Source: Amoebidium appalachense | Lineage: Eukaryota > Ichthyosporea | Assembly (NCBI GenBank): GCA_963693365.1 | Contig: CAVNZM010000015.1 | Span: 5,580,001-5,644,000 of the forward strand | Reading direction: 5' to 3' | Length of the DNA: 64,000 nucleotides | Shown here: in pieces, positions 1 through 61,977 of the stretch | Layout of the letters: the number at the start of each line of letters is the position of its first letter | Position numbering within the stretch: the stretch's first letter is position 1 | The notes under the pieces: generated by a model | Told to the model about the DNA's origin: nothing | Seen by the model: only the letters and a program-made list of their open reading frames with translations | Databases searched by the model: none | Translations under genes and position numbers: made by a program

Positions 1-2262
1 ACCTGTGGTCTCTTGCAAATCTCGTATGTCGTATCTATACTGTTTAGAGAACTGCGAATGGAGGAAAAGTGTTAAAATTTAAAGGGACAAAGAATGCAGC
101 CCATGCCTATATATGGTAAGGCGCGTATATATATAGCTTGGCTGGGCTTGGGGGGTGGGCACCGGGACGGGCTGGCTGGTTGGCCCCCTCTGCCTGTGTG
201 TGTGTGCAGGTGCATGCACACAGCCCCATAAATGGATATGTCTGTAACAATAAATCACGTAGCATTGCAAAGTTCACATGTTGTGAAATGTCAACCGCAC
301 CGCGGGATCGAAATCTATCGGTTCGTGTTAGATTTAGACGATATCATAAGAGTCACGAAGTTGGTAACACGGTGCTGTGCATGTACACATAAATTTACAG
401 TTTGCAAGCATTCCAACACTTAAAACTCGGTGACGATGTGACGATGTGGCGTGTGTGTGGGGGGGGAGAGGGGAAAATAGGGAGGGATGATTGCCGTTGT
501 CGATTTCTCGGCCCAGCCCCTCCCTTCTCTTCCGCGGTTCTGCAGCAGTGTATACGTATGTGCTCACTTGAGCTAGACGGTGGGGACAAGGTGCCTAGGT
601 AGTCACGGAAGGGGGGGGGGAGGGGGGTGGCTAAATATAAACGAACGTACTGCCTGCATCACATGTCGGGCTAGGACTAGGCGGCGAGAGGGGGAGGGAG
701 GCGGGGGAGAGGGGGGGGGGGGGGGGGGGGGAGCTTAGGGTCTTTGAATGTTTTTGAGTAAATAAATATGCAGTTCAGCTTCGAATTCGGATATCAACTC
801 CGACGCAAAAATATTGCACTGAGAAGGCTTGGGAAACGATTAATTTCTCTCGGGCACTTGTTTTCTTTTCTTTTACGTAGCAACTTAACTCGGGACGTCC
901 GTGTTACAGTCCGGGACACTGTGTGGCCCCTCCCCCGCCGGGCCCGCCCCCCCCCCCAGGCCCCCCACCCCGGGGGGGGGGGCCCTGGGCTAACAATGGA
1001 ACGTGCATGTTGAAAGTCACACACTGCTGTGAGTTCTCACGCCCGCCGACACATGTCCACACAGACCGAGTCTCGCTTGCACTCTGTCAACCTGCGTCGT
1101 CACATCCCGTGAGAGTGTACAGTAACATAAATGTGTTTAAAAGTTGTGTATCCAGCTTGCGGCTCGCGCTATCCACGGGCTAGAGTGGATGATTAGAAAT
1201 ACTCTGTATTCACAGCCGCACCCTCCCCCCCCCCCTCCCCCCCCCCCCCCCCCCCCCCCCCCCTTTTTCACCTACGCCCGACCCCGCGGATATACTTGTC
1301 CCAGACCCTTCTATGCTTCCCTCCACTCTCACACCCAGACTGGGTGCAATCAATACTGGGCCTTCCAACAGATCATTCGTATTCAACTGAAGCAGCTACC
1401 GTTCACACCCATGCAGTACATCACCCCCTCGGCTGGTATAAGGCTGTGTTTGATGGTGAGCGATCGTGGCCGCGGTCCTGCTGCCAGCAACATAGGCACG
1501 CCATCCCGGAGCAACGTGTACCATGTTGAAAGGGATTGCACCGCTCACTCCTTTTTGCCCATGCTCTTGAGGGCTTAGTTGGGCAATCAACCATTCCGAG
1601 GCAACACACACGGGCCGCAAGAATGCAATGGCCACCCCCAACCATGCTGCCCCATATTGATGCGACATCTGGTGACTCATGCAATTGGAAAAAAAAAAGA
1701 GCACTTTAAGGATGTGGCTGTGCAACTAAACACATGATATGAGGATCTTTAGCAATAATGCTACCACCTGGCATGGACGTCATTTCTAGCATGGGCCGAA
1801 CTTCACGTACGTGTTCGCTTCACGTGGGCAACAGAGCCTCTGACACCAGCTCCGAGCCAGGTTACGTAACAGGCTGGACAATTTATGGAAGACATTTTCC
1901 TGATCATATATCCATTTAGTATCCAGTTATTTGACACATTACTTCAAATAGCTTTGTGAAATGTTGTATATCTCGGCTATACAAATATGATGAATCAAAT
2001 TACCGGCAAAGACTCGTGGTACACACAGTCTCGTGTGCATTGGGCAGGCACACACACGCACGCTCGTGACCACACTCGGAGAATTAGCAAGGCCGGGACT
2101 CTGGAAATTTCCGCTACAGATTTTTATTTTATCAACTAGGCACATAAGACTAGAATAGAACATCCTTCCCCACATCTTTCATCCCTTCCTCTCTGCCTTT
2201 TGAAGGCCTACCATATTGCTACAACGCAAAGAGAAGTTGAGGGGGTGTGAGAAATCGCAAAC
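1..2262. other. upstream flank of BTAF1, no gene recognised
   Basis: No product could be recognised on either strand. The stretch holds G runs (605-740), a C run (1209-1263) and non-repetitive sequence at 1300-2200. The minus frame at 1396-1725 (109 codons) is the longest that is not low complexity, but it matches nothing I know and has no convincing splice context. The last few hundred bases before 2263 presumably hold the BTAF1 promoter and 5' UTR; no TATA box is evident. Confidence 0.5.
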
Positions 2263-40153
<37,891 letters not shown>

Positions 40154-40224
40154 TGCATATGCACATATATGCACATATATGCACACCCACGTATGCACAC
40201 ACACATGCACACGTGCATACACGT

Positions 40225-40274
<50 letters not shown>

Positions 40275-40684
40275 GCACGCACACACACACACTTGCATGA
40301 ATGCATGCACACACACATGCACGAACGCATGCACATGGACACCCGCACCCACGCACATGCGCGTACACCCACCGTACCATTTGTGTAGTCAAGACATTTT
40401 TGCTGGTCACATGTCGATCGAAAAGATGAAGACAGCACGTGTGTCAATGAGGTAACTGTTTTACGTCAGCATCCGAAACCTACCAAGTTGAATGAGGGGT
40501 GCAAGGGGAGAGTTGTTGATTGGGTATGTTTATACACAGCTTTACTTACTCTGTTGGGTCCCCCTTCCTCCAAATTGAAATGGCCGTAGGGTTGTACAGT
40601 GTTGATGTGGTTGCACATGCGAGGCCCAGATAGATTCACACAAGACAGCCACATACACGGATGTGCATATAGACACACGAACGT

Positions 40685-40731
<47 letters not shown>

Positions 40732-40998
40732 AACACATACACATGTACATACACACACAAACACACACATGTTCACGTGGTTGTGTGCGTGCACACGAAT
40801 GAAAATGAAACGTTGTGCCCACTTTCGTAGATTATGCGGCTGGCCCGCCTCTGATAGCTTTTGCCCAGATAAGAAATTGAAATGGGCAATTGCAAAGCAA
40901 GACAGAACGAAGGATTGTTCAAATAAAAATGACAACGGGATTTGCATAATTATAACCTCACACAAAACAACTTTATAAGTTCCCCAGCTAGAGGGACG

Positions 40999-41000
<2 letters not shown>

Positions 41001-41060
<60 letters not shown>
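41001..41060. repeat. G60 homopolymer
   Basis: Sixty uninterrupted G, the longest mononucleotide run in the window. Confidence 0.98.
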
Positions 41061-41061
<1 letters not shown>

Positions 41062-41327
41062 TTCAGTGTCCATGGGTCATATTCCGAAACTCTCTTTAAA
41101 ATTTTATTTCCCTTCTCCCTCGATCCCCCCGCCCCCCCTTCTTTTCCCCTCGAGTTTCCTATCATTTTATAATTATAATCTTCACTGAGGGACTGGGTGT
41201 TCTTGTAATATCCACACCTCTCGCCCGCATTAGCAGATCGATCAGAGTTGAATATATGATTAGGAAAAGGGCTCAAGCAATTGCACCCCGTACAAAGCTG
41301 ACATGATCGTCAATGCGAGAGTGTGTG

Positions 41328-41375
<48 letters not shown>

Positions 41376-41386
41376 CGCGCGCGCGC

Positions 41387-41418
<32 letters not shown>

Positions 41419-42210
41419 GTGTGCGTGTGTGTTGGCCCACATGTCTACTTCAACCTGCAGGTGTGGAACTGTCCGTTTGCTTGATCTTTATTGAAGACAA
41501 AAACCAATTACTAACAATACTAAAATCAGAAAATACTCGCAACATAGCTGCTATTGACTCCTATGGCCACATGTTATATGGGCACGTATAAGGGATGCAA
41601 AACAAACGTGTCCAAACGGTGCATGTGAGATCGCATAACGTGTACGCATACGGTACGCTCTACACAACAATCACATGGCAAAAGCGTAAATGCTGCAGCG
41701 AACCAGGTCTGACTCATAATCAATACACAAACCGATTGATTTCAGGCTCAATATTATGTACGCTCGATATTTGGACAGGCTATAAAAGCAATTACTATAT
41801 TCGAAACAAAATTCTAACCCTAACCCTAGACAATTCAAGAACACCGCGACGACTAAAAACCATATTCAGTCTGGCCACGATACATTCCCCACGTGCACTT
41901 GATATTGGTCCACACTGTCCTTTTTAGCAGCACAAGCACACCGTGTACCTGTGCCTGTGCACGTGCACATGCCTTTGTGCACGTGCACATGCCTTTGTGC
42001 ACGTGCAACCCATGCACGTGCATGCATGCATGCGTGTTATTGTGTCTTCTTTGTGTCCTTTGGCCCTGCCCCCTTGCCCATTTTGCTCGGTGTAACCCCC
42101 AACTTGACATCTTGGCTGGGGGTGGAAGAAAAGCGCAAAGGAAGGACCACGAAGAGAAGAAGGTGGATGGGTGCAAAGAGGTGCTCCAGGGGGTCAAGCT
42201 TCATGTTGCC

Positions 42211-42271
<61 letters not shown>

Positions 42272-42457
42272 GTGTGCACGTGGGTGCACGTGTGTTGGGG
42301 AGGGAGGGAGGGTAGGTGGTTTGGTATGCATGTGTTTCTGTGTGTTTTTGTGTGTGTGTGTACGTGTGTGTGTGTGTTTGTTTGTTGTTGGTGTGTACGT
42401 GTGCACGTGTGTGTGTGTGTGTGTGTGTACGTGTGTGTGTTGTGTGTGTGTGTGTGT

Positions 42458-42497
<40 letters not shown>

Positions 42498-42571
42498 GAT
42501 GGTTATTAACTCATTAGAAAGCCCGAGTGCAGAACCTCACCACATTCCACTCTGCCAGCCCATCCCAGTGT

Positions 42572-42858
42572 TGCACGTGCACATGTGCCCCTGTCTGCCT
42601 GCACGTGCACATGTGCCCCTGCCTGCACGTGCACATGTGCCCCTGTCTGCCTGCACGTGCACATGTGCCCCTGTCTGCCTGCACGTGCACATGTGCCCCT
42701 GCCTGCCTGCACGTGCACATGTGCCCCTGTCTGCCTGCACGTGCACATGTGCCCCTGCCTGCCTGCACGTGCACATGTGCCCCTGTCTGCCTGCACGTGC
42801 ACATGTGCCCCTGCCTGCCTGCACGTGCACATGTGCCCCTGTCTGCCTGCACGTGCAC
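42572..42858. repeat. 28-bp minisatellite, about 10 copies
   Basis: Unit GCACGTGCACATGTGCCCCT plus GTCTGCCT (or GCCTGCCT). Contains the palindromes GCACGTGC and ACATGT. Confidence 0.96.
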
Positions 42859-43004
42859 CAACTGCCACACAGACCATGCGGTAAAGGGAATGAAGGGGGA
42901 CAGCTGGAGGCACACACGCACGTGGCTTGGTGGTTTATGGGGGAAAGAGGGGGGAAAGAGATTGTTGTGGGGGGGAGCACTGGGTGGGCAGGTGGGTGGG
43001 GGCG

Positions 43005-43049
<45 letters not shown>

Positions 43050-43138
43050 TGTAACCGCTTGCACGGGTGCTAATGTGGATTGGCTGAAGGGTGTGTGCAC
43101 ATGGAAAGAGCGGAAACCAATTGATAAGGTGTGTGTGT

Positions 43139-43177
<39 letters not shown>

Positions 43178-43238
43178 GTGCGCACGCGCGCACGGTGCGC
43201 GCATGCGCGCGTGCGCGCGTGTGCATGTGCGTGCGTGC

Positions 43239-43329
<91 letters not shown>

Positions 43330-43344
43330 TGCGTGCATGTGTGT

Positions 43345-43645
43345 GCGGTACGTGTGGTTCTCTCTCTCTCGTGTGTGCGTTACGTGTGGTTCTCTCTCTC
43401 TCTCATGTGTGTGCGTTACGTGTGGTTCTCTCTCTCTCATGTGTCCGTTACGTGTGGTTCTCTCTCTCTCATGTGTGCGTTACGTGCGGTTCTCTCTCTC
43501 TCATGTGTGTGCGTTACGTGTGGTTCTCTCTCTCTCATGTGTGTGCGTTACGTGTGGTTCTCTCTCTCTCATGTGTGTGCGTTACGTGTGGTTCTCTCTC
43601 TCTCATGTGTGTGCGTTACGTGTGGTTCTCTCTCTCTCATGTGTG
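43345..43645. repeat. 34-bp minisatellite, about 8-9 copies
   Basis: Unit GTGTGCGTTACGTGTGGTTC plus (TC)n and ATGT, following a (TG)n tract. Confidence 0.95.
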
Positions 43646-43839
43646 TGTCAAAAGGTGTGTGCACGTTTGCTGACTATTTGTAAGCACTCGTGTATTCTCT
43701 CCCGCTACTCCCCTCTCTCTCCCGCGTGTATGTGTATGGCTGTGTGTGGGCACTCGTGAATGAATTAGCAGAGACGCAGGACACGGAGTGCGGTAGAACT
43801 CTACCTGGGTATCTTTGTGTAGTTTCTTCTATATATATA

Positions 43840-43841
<2 letters not shown>

Positions 43842-43922
<81 letters not shown>

Positions 43923-43974
43923 CCCCCCCCCCCCCCCCCCCCCCCCCCTATCTCTCTTCTTTTTTTTTTTTTTT

Positions 43975-44005
<31 letters not shown>

Positions 44006-44010
44006 GGGGG
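43842..44010. repeat. (CT)n, C run, T25-G26 compound tract
   Basis: CT units to 43919, C27, then T at 43960-43984 joined to G at 43985-44010, just beyond the last recognised TRIC exon. Confidence 0.96.
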
Positions 44011-44018
44011 AGGTGGAC

Positions 44019-48215
<4,197 letters not shown>

Positions 48216-48642
48216 GGTTGCCTGGTTTCTGGAAGGCGGGAGCCTGGCCTGGGTGTGTAATGTTGGCCGCTGTGGGTGAAGAGGGACGGAGCCGTGCCAG
48301 CTGTACATGTGCAGGCCGTGCGTGCATGTGCAGCAAGCCAGCAACTTGGCAGACACTGACTCTGAGACCGGTCTCGCGGTGGATTGGCTTAGAGTTCCCG
48401 CCAATGCACAATAACCGCCAATCAGATACCGCCAGAGCCCGGATTGCCTAAATATGGGCATATTTACCGTTTGCGCCGCGGCCCCACTGCCGCGCCAGCC
48501 AAGCATGAATGATTGATGAGGCAAAAATCAGCTTGGCGCTTCGTCCGAGGCAAGTCGGCAGGTGCGAGGCTGTGGGGCTGCTCAAAGTTGACTTGTAGCT
48601 CCTAGCACCAATATTCCTACTTTTTTAAGGGTTTTATAAAAT
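48216..48642. promoter_or_regulatory. divergent promoter between TRIC-like (-) and BTB (+) genes
   Basis: The two start codons lie 427 bp apart, facing away from each other. Three CCAAT boxes (ATTGG at 48383, CCAAT at 48401 and 48418) lie within 40 bp, next to the 12-bp palindrome GAGACCGGTCTC near 48364. The segment is free of the microsatellites that fill the rest of the window. A shared NF-Y-driven promoter is inferred. Confidence 0.6.
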
Positions 48643-51530
<2,888 letters not shown>

Positions 51531-52436
51531 CCTATGGAGAATTGAACTCTTGGGTGCTGTGTGGCGATTACGTGGCGGCAATGTTTTGGGAAGGTGGCAA
51601 CCAGGGAGTTCTGCTTTACCGCGGCAAAGTGCAATGGGTCATTGTTGAGACCGTTCACACCTCAAAACGTCTTGCCTTCCATGTGTGTTCTTAGAGAGTT
51701 TGTGGTGGTGGACCACCGAGTTCTTGTTACGTTTTGGTCTACGCCAGATGATGGCGGCTGGCACTTAGTTGGCCACGATCTTATCTCCGGCGATCAGTTG
51801 TGGCGGAAGGATCATGCCGTCTGTGAAGAAGACATCGTTTTTGAACCTGAATATGCCGCCATCGTACCCACCGAATTTCCCGGCACGTTTCTTCTGTGCA
51901 TTGACGGTTTGTTGTGAATCGGGAATGCCACAACGGGCACGTTCATAGAGTGTGATGGTGTAGAAGGCGGCGGCGATGAGTCATTGAGAAATCATTATGT
52001 CAGAGCCTCTATGAATGAGGGGGTGATACGTGCGGTTTGGGTTTATAGGGACGTTGATGATGAAACGTGGATGGGTGTATGGGACTTTGCTTGGAAACTA
52101 GTCTTGCCTCCACAGCGAGTTGACGTCCCTGGTCGGCCCTCTGCCAGGCGGTTTGCGTTCGAGAGAGGTGAGTTGGTGTGGATCAGCCACGAAGTGGTTG
52201 CGAGATACACCAAGGCGGGCTTTGAGATGTATCGGCTGGTGTTCTCGCCAACAAACACCGTGGGGGTGGCGGAATGGGTGACGTTGCGACTGGGTGATAT
52301 GGACTGGTGGGCGCGTACTCACAGTGTCCGCTATGTCCAGGAGAGCACAACCATTGCGGCTCACGGTGCGGATGGCCGGGTGAAAGTCTGGTCCCTTCAG
52401 ACAAAAAATGGACGAAAACGGCCCCGTGCAGAATAA
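51531..52436 (+). pseudogene. broken continuation of the BTB gene (propeller-like)
   Basis: Protein-like sequence continues past the BTB stop but in pieces. Frame shifted at 51531-51685 (FVTYGELNSWVLCGDYVAAM), then the original frame at about 51681-51914 (VLREFVVVDHRVLVTFW, WHLVGHDLISGDQLW), a TGA at 51915-51917, then open to TAA at 52434 (VRASMNEGVIRAVWVYRDVD to HGADGRVKVWSLQ). Tryptophan-rich beta-strand-like repeats suggest a WD/propeller. GC content and codon use match the BTB exon. Either the gene has decayed or the sequence has two indels and one substitution. Confidence 0.65.
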
Positions 52437-53073
52437 TGAGCCATGTTACTGGTGGCCGTTGGTAATGTTACGCGCGCGTGTGTGGATACACATGTGGATG
52501 TCTAGCCTAAATCATTTACTTGCATACACGTTTGTAGGATATAGGTCTCGGTAACGCTGGTTGCCTAAAGATCTTGCTGTCTGAGATACATAATATATTG
52601 TACCATAAAGTATGTAATGATTTTCTGAGCTGTGATGTAATTTAGAATCTCTGGAGAGCTGAACCAGCTGTAGCTTAAGGGGAACATTAGATGTGTGATG
52701 GTGACGATCGGTCTATATTTCAATTTAAAAAAAAAATATCTATGAAGACTTTTTTTTGCGTGCCAAAACTTCCCGCCCAAATTTCTATATTTGGCTAATC
52801 GTGCGATTGCGCGAAAATTATTGGACCATGCATATTTTTTACTTTTTTTGATTTTTATAATAACGCGTGCAAACGTAAAAACGCTCGATCGCAAGCACCG
52901 CACACATGCATGCACACACACACAAGCGCCCATGCGCATGTGTGCACACAGGGCTATGATCACGAGCCAGTCATATCCAATTTGGAGATTACAGTTTGAC
53001 TGGACAGCTTTGTTTGCCAATTGGTCACTCATAAATATGATCCATTTTCGACATCTTTAACCTCAACCCCTCC

Positions 53074-53108
<35 letters not shown>

Positions 53109-53169
53109 ACATCGCCTGTCACTCGAGCGATCACGAGCTATAAAAATTTCTTCCCTGTCATCGGCGGCA

Positions 53170-53202
<33 letters not shown>

Positions 53203-53572
53203 ATGCGGAAGACGGTACGAAGTACGCATACACAAGGACACATGCAAAGGCAAACATTCAAGTATGCAACATCAGCCATGCGCACAGTATGCGTCATAAG
53301 CAGAGCCCATCCTCAGGGAGGGCCCAAGTCATCAATTGCGTCTGAGTTTCGACCCCTTAGCCCGCGTATATACGACTCTCCAACTCAGACAGCAGCATCA
53401 ACTGAACTTGGGAGGGTCAACCCGTCTTGATCAAAGACGAGCAGGGTTGCTTATGCAAGCAAGGTGAGCAAAACGGTGAAGACGTGTGTGCAAACTAATG
53501 CCTTGCAGCGGAAAATGCGTATGTGCTAACAGATGCACGACACAGAGCAACCATGCCCGGTTGCATGGAAGT

Positions 53573-53606
<34 letters not shown>

Positions 53607-54287
53607 ACGGGGAGGGGATGGGGGATGCACGCAAGGCCTAGGAACTTGCCTGTGTTAAAGTTTTAGGATTCGGAGAACATGCATGGAGTGTGGCAGTAAA
53701 CCTAGAGGGTGGAAAAAATGTGCGCTAAAAAAGGCAGTCTGCACGTATCATGTGTCTTGCATGCAGGCACGAGGACCATGTATTAAGCTGCATGCACGCG
53801 TGTGCATTAATGCAGCTGCCTGCAACTATTAAATATAGGTGCTAATTTGCAGGTGCAGTCTGGGAACCACCAGCTGACCAGAACAATTAATGTATATTCA
53901 ACTCCATCTAGGGTTGTTGCTTTCAAGAGTCCAGAATTTTTTATCGTACATTTGTATTCCTAAGTGCCACGGTCGGCATGATTCTATCCAATACTAACAG
54001 TTGCTATCCAAGCAGTCTTACAGTAGAATTCTCGTTTTTGGTATATCTCGTTGAATATCCGGTGAAGCTATCTCAGCGACTATCTCGTTGTGTCTATGGC
54101 AACTGTACTATATATCTATTCTTAGGCCCGTCTGATGCATCGTTCGAAATAAATCCCTTATAGAAGGAATTTGTCATTCTGAAACAGGTAAACACTATCA
54201 ACATTCGAGCCCCACATACACCCAATATGCCCAAAAAAAAAGCATTCGTCTGGACGTTGATACCTTCACTCATCCCCACTACCTCTC
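52437..54287. other. intergenic region between convergent BTB and NKAPD1-like genes
   Basis: Unique AT-richer DNA at 52440-53050 and 53630-54240, one SINE-like copy (53204-53462, minus), and C, G and G runs at 53080-53106, 53171-53201 and 53573-53605. No exon recognised. Confidence 0.6.
53204..53462 (-). mobile_element. poly(C)-ended SINE-like repeat, near full length, minus
   Basis: Reads on the minus strand: head CCCTGCTCGTCTTTGATCAA, B-box-like GGGTCGAAACTC, GAGGATGGGCTCTGCTTATG, GCATACTTGAATGTTTGCC, GTATGCGTACTTCG. Joins the head seen at 28190 with the tail of 28444-28600, so it defines the whole element. Confidence 0.85.
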
Positions 54288-58414
<4,127 letters not shown>

Positions 58415-61205
58415 GTTGGAAAGGCCTTAATGGAAACAGTGGCTACACCTGAGACTGGGAAAGGTATGCTCTCGCTCCCTCGTTTCCCAGTAAAGCTTAG
58501 GCGTACATTACTATGCGCTATAGTTAGAATTGGTTGCGCGTCCGTGCATGCTTTACAATTGTAGGCTAAGCCATCGGTCAGTTGGTTGTTTGTGAAAAAA
58601 GCATTAGTAGGTCCCGGCCGTACGTTTCATTGACTCGGCCTTGGACTGTAGGAGGTCTGATGCTGATGTTAGTGCCGGTAAGTGGCTCAGAAATCACTTA
58701 AGTAGCATAAAGTCATAAAATGTTGCATGCAAGTCAAAGACAAATTATATTTGGATCGAAACTTTTCTACTACTAATTAGTGTCATAATGCACGTGACCA
58801 GACTGAGTCGAATGCGTGCAGCCAATCTCAGAGCTGACAAACCGCAATTTTCTGCGATTGGCGGAAGTCCGTATTCTGAACTTTTGATTGATTGGTTTGG
58901 AACATCCATTTTAGTATTTGGGCATGATCTCACATGACGATTGGTTGTAATCTGCAGGACAACCATAAAAGGCAAATTCCTCGAATAAAGAGGTATGCAG
59001 CTTTATTTTTCCATCAATTTCTCATTTTCAGATTGAATTTGGGGTCTATCTCTCAGTTTATCATGTATCTAAAGAAAAGTACGTCAAAAAACAATGTTCT
59101 GGCTAATCATAAAAAAGCCATAAAAAATGTTGTGCACCTGAATTTTGCAACTGACACGTCGATTTTCTCTTTTTTCAGATTGATACTTTTTGATAGGGGA
59201 TGCTTATCTAAAGCTAGACTTAGAAAAAAAAGTGTGTAAACCCTTAGAAATAAATAGATAAAAACAGAAATTTTGCTAGATAAACGGGGGGCCCTCACGA
59301 ACAGTCTCCGCATACCCAACTCATGTGGGTTCCAGACTTCCAGTTCTGCTTTTCAATCCTTTTTAATGGGGTTTGGCAGACTGACTCCTTGCAAACTGGG
59401 CTACCAGCACTTTTGTTCTTTTTTTAGAGTCTTGCGCATTAATTCACAAAAATTAAGCAGTTTAAGCAGTTGTTAATTTCCTGCACCACAATATATGCTT
59501 GGAGATCGTCATCTGTACCATCATGACATGTTCTGAGCAGTTATGCAATTTTGACTAAAGGGTATCTATCGGTTGCTAGGGACTCGTATAGAGCCTAGCG
59601 GGGCAAACCCGAGTAAAATAAAAAAAATGCCAGGCCGCAGTGAAAGTCGGGTGAGACTCATATACCATTGTTAGAGCGAGGGAGTAATGGGACATACACG
59701 ATGGCATACGGTAAGAAGCTTGCATCAACTGGGTTGTGTACAATACTAGTATGCTTCATGAAGATTCTGCAGTCTGCAGCAGTATCATGTACTACACACC
59801 CGACGATCATTGACTGAAGATTCCAGACTGGTGGCTATGTTAGTGCATGACTCTTAGCGAAAATGCGTGTCGTGGTGAAAATCTTGGGCGGAGACGTCCA
59901 TCTTTGTTCTATGTGAAACCAATCAATACATTTCGCGTGGATACCCAAAGAACCGCAAAAGTCGTGCAATTTTTGAGCGGCAAAGCACCCAAGAACAGCT
60001 CGTGGCCTCTATTGGATGACACACCTGGCCATGAAATCAGCTATTGATTCAGTCCTATGAAATTGCACCTTAATAAGGGTGTATATTAGCTTTGTTATGC
60101 ATGCACATATATGGCCGTGTGATTATACAATTCAGTTTTTATAATTTGGAGTTTTTTTTAAGTCTTTTGAATAAGCTTTAAAGATATTGAGCACAGCACC
60201 TAAATTTAAAACACAGAGCGTGTAACGCGTGATGACGCTTTTGACTCAAAGAGGCTTTCCACATTTGATTTGCTGTGCATCACGCCTGCTGCAGGTGTGA
60301 GCAGGGGTAGATGGACGATATATAAAGAGCGACAACAAGCCCCGTATCATGCAAACAGCAGCAAAGCGTTGAAGTTTTGATGACTGTCGACACGCCACAT
60401 GGCGCACCACGTTGCATAAATGTGCCTCGTGGTTAATCTACATTCACCTGATTATATGTCTGAATAGCTGTATTTTTTGTTTAAGTTAGTATATTCATAT
60501 CTAGCTCATTTGGCTTTGTACCTTTTATTTGCACTCTTATTCTCTTATAAATCCTTCCTACGTACTCAGGCACGCGATTGCCCCAACCAACACGTGCCAA
60601 ACTGCTCGCGATCACCAAAGCATTCGAGTCGTGATCTGGTGAGGTCCGGTAAACACACTGACTCTTTTTGTGCAAGTTGCACCCTCTCGCGGCTGTTTCG
60701 CTCAAACACATACTTTTTCTAAAGGCACTTGTACGACATACGTTCGTATTAGCGTAGTGGGTGCACAACCTCCTTGTGTGGAAATTTGCTTAGTTTGGCA
60801 CTAGCAAGTTTTGTAGTGCATAAAATTTTAGTTTCCTACCCGGGCCACCGAGGACCGTGGGATGAACTTCAAGGCCTTCTAAAGAGCACGATTTATATTT
60901 AACTGGGTGTACCGTGCCCAGCAGAGAAATAACTTCCTGTATTTGTTTTTCTACTGAATAATGACCAAATTTTGAACCAACAAATTTAGAATATTATAAC
61001 GAGGAAAACGTACAAACAGACACCCCAGCAGACGTAGACACACCCAACATACATCCCATTTGCAACTCCTCATAATCTAGTGCATGTGTATACATGAGGA
61101 TACACATATTTCAATTACTCTGTGGCCTTAGTGCCATGTATAACGCAGAGAACTAAAACTTTACGAATGTGCACCTAAAAACAACGTGCAAAACAACCGA
61201 GTTAG
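58415..61205. other. unique AT-richer intergenic region
   Basis: Almost free of microsatellites. ATTGG/CCAAT words cluster at 58822, 58857, 58891 and 58940, a possible promoter for the NKAPD1-like gene. Frames at 58934-59239 and 59847-60047 are short and unrecognised. A possible small exon is listed at 60570. Confidence 0.5.
60570..60638 (+). CDS. possible upstream exon of zinc-finger gene
   Basis: The acceptor ACTCAG and donor GTGAGG flank 23 codons, ARDCPNQHVPNCSRSPKHSS RDL, in phase 0 at both ends, matching the phase of the candidate exon at 61206. No homology known; could be chance. Confidence 0.25.
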
Positions 61206-61312
61206 TCAAACGTTACACAAATCCTGACTTGCCGGAAGGCGACGCCCGGGGCGCCGTTGAATGGACGGCAGTTCTGCGGGCCACACACATTATCATGGCC
61301 TCTTCTTTGCAG
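61206..61312 (+). CDS. probable upstream exon of zinc-finger gene
   Basis: The acceptor GAGTTAG and donor GTGGGTGG flank SNVTQILTCRKATPGAPLNG RQFCGPH. It leaves with AG, and the main exon's CAG acceptor at 61976 supplies C, reading straight into MEVDSES in frame. The Cys/His spacing hints at a small zinc-binding unit. Confidence 0.45.
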
Positions 61313-61977
61313 GTGGGTGGCTGCACCTGTGCGCATTATATTCCCTAAATCCTGCATCCTGCACGTGTGTGCATGATGTTTCCTAAATGGTGTTGTGTTG
61401 TCCTCCCCGTTGTGCTTCTGTTGTTTCTCCATTCAGCCTTCGTTCGGCAATTGTGTTCCGCCTTATTTGTGCCCCATGTGTCTCTGCGGCCTGGCACATT
61501 TCATCTCCTCATTGCTTTGTCCGATTGATTTGGTAGTGTTGCAGGTACATCACCTTGATGTGTGTGCATGTCTCTTTATTGCATATGAGCCCTTTTTGGA
61601 CTTCTGGTATTGTTTTCCTACTGGTGTGAATGGGTGCGAGTATGCATGTTCTCTTCTGAGTTGTGCCCGCATCTAGGCAAGTGGTCATGTACAGCGCCAT
61701 AATGTGCTGGATGTGCTGCGTAAGTGAACGCATACAGGCGCGCACGCCCATTGCACGTTCAAGTGTATTTGTGCATCACTGAACGTCCATGCATGTGTGT
61801 GCATATGTGATACCGCGGGTAGGTTTGGGAGTGATACAAACATTGGTGATAAATGTCATATGTTCTACCCCTGTGTTGGCCATCACACTGCGTGTGTACG
61901 GTACCCACACCTCCAGCTATACATAGTATGCATGTGGTGCGCATAGCAACTGACACCCAAATATATCAGGTGGCAGC

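Larger units (their letters stand above)
40154..44018. other. intergenic region between convergent BTAF1 and TRIC genes
   Basis: Holds (CA)n tracts, a G60 run, the 28-bp and 34-bp minisatellites, (TG)n, (CT)n and T25-G26 compound runs. Unique AT-richer DNA at 40800-41000 and 41450-41930 shows no recognisable exon. The missing last TRIC exon may lie at 43640-43830 (minus), where a frame opens after a TATAG acceptor. Confidence 0.6.

Noticed and set aside
1396-1725. Minus frame of 109 codons upstream of BTAF1
   Set aside because: No recognisable motif, and the overlapping frames are open as well.
41813-41829. Telomere-like CTAACCCTAACCCTAG
   Set aside because: Only about two units within unique sequence; no array.
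42121-42200. Possible duplicate of the BTAF1 last exon (Lys-rich, AAGAAGGTGGATGGGTGC)
   Set aside because: Resembles exon 46 only in composition; no stop-codon context or conserved tail is present.
59847-60047. Short plus frame in the AT-rich intergenic region
   Set aside because: 66 codons, no homology or splice context recognised.
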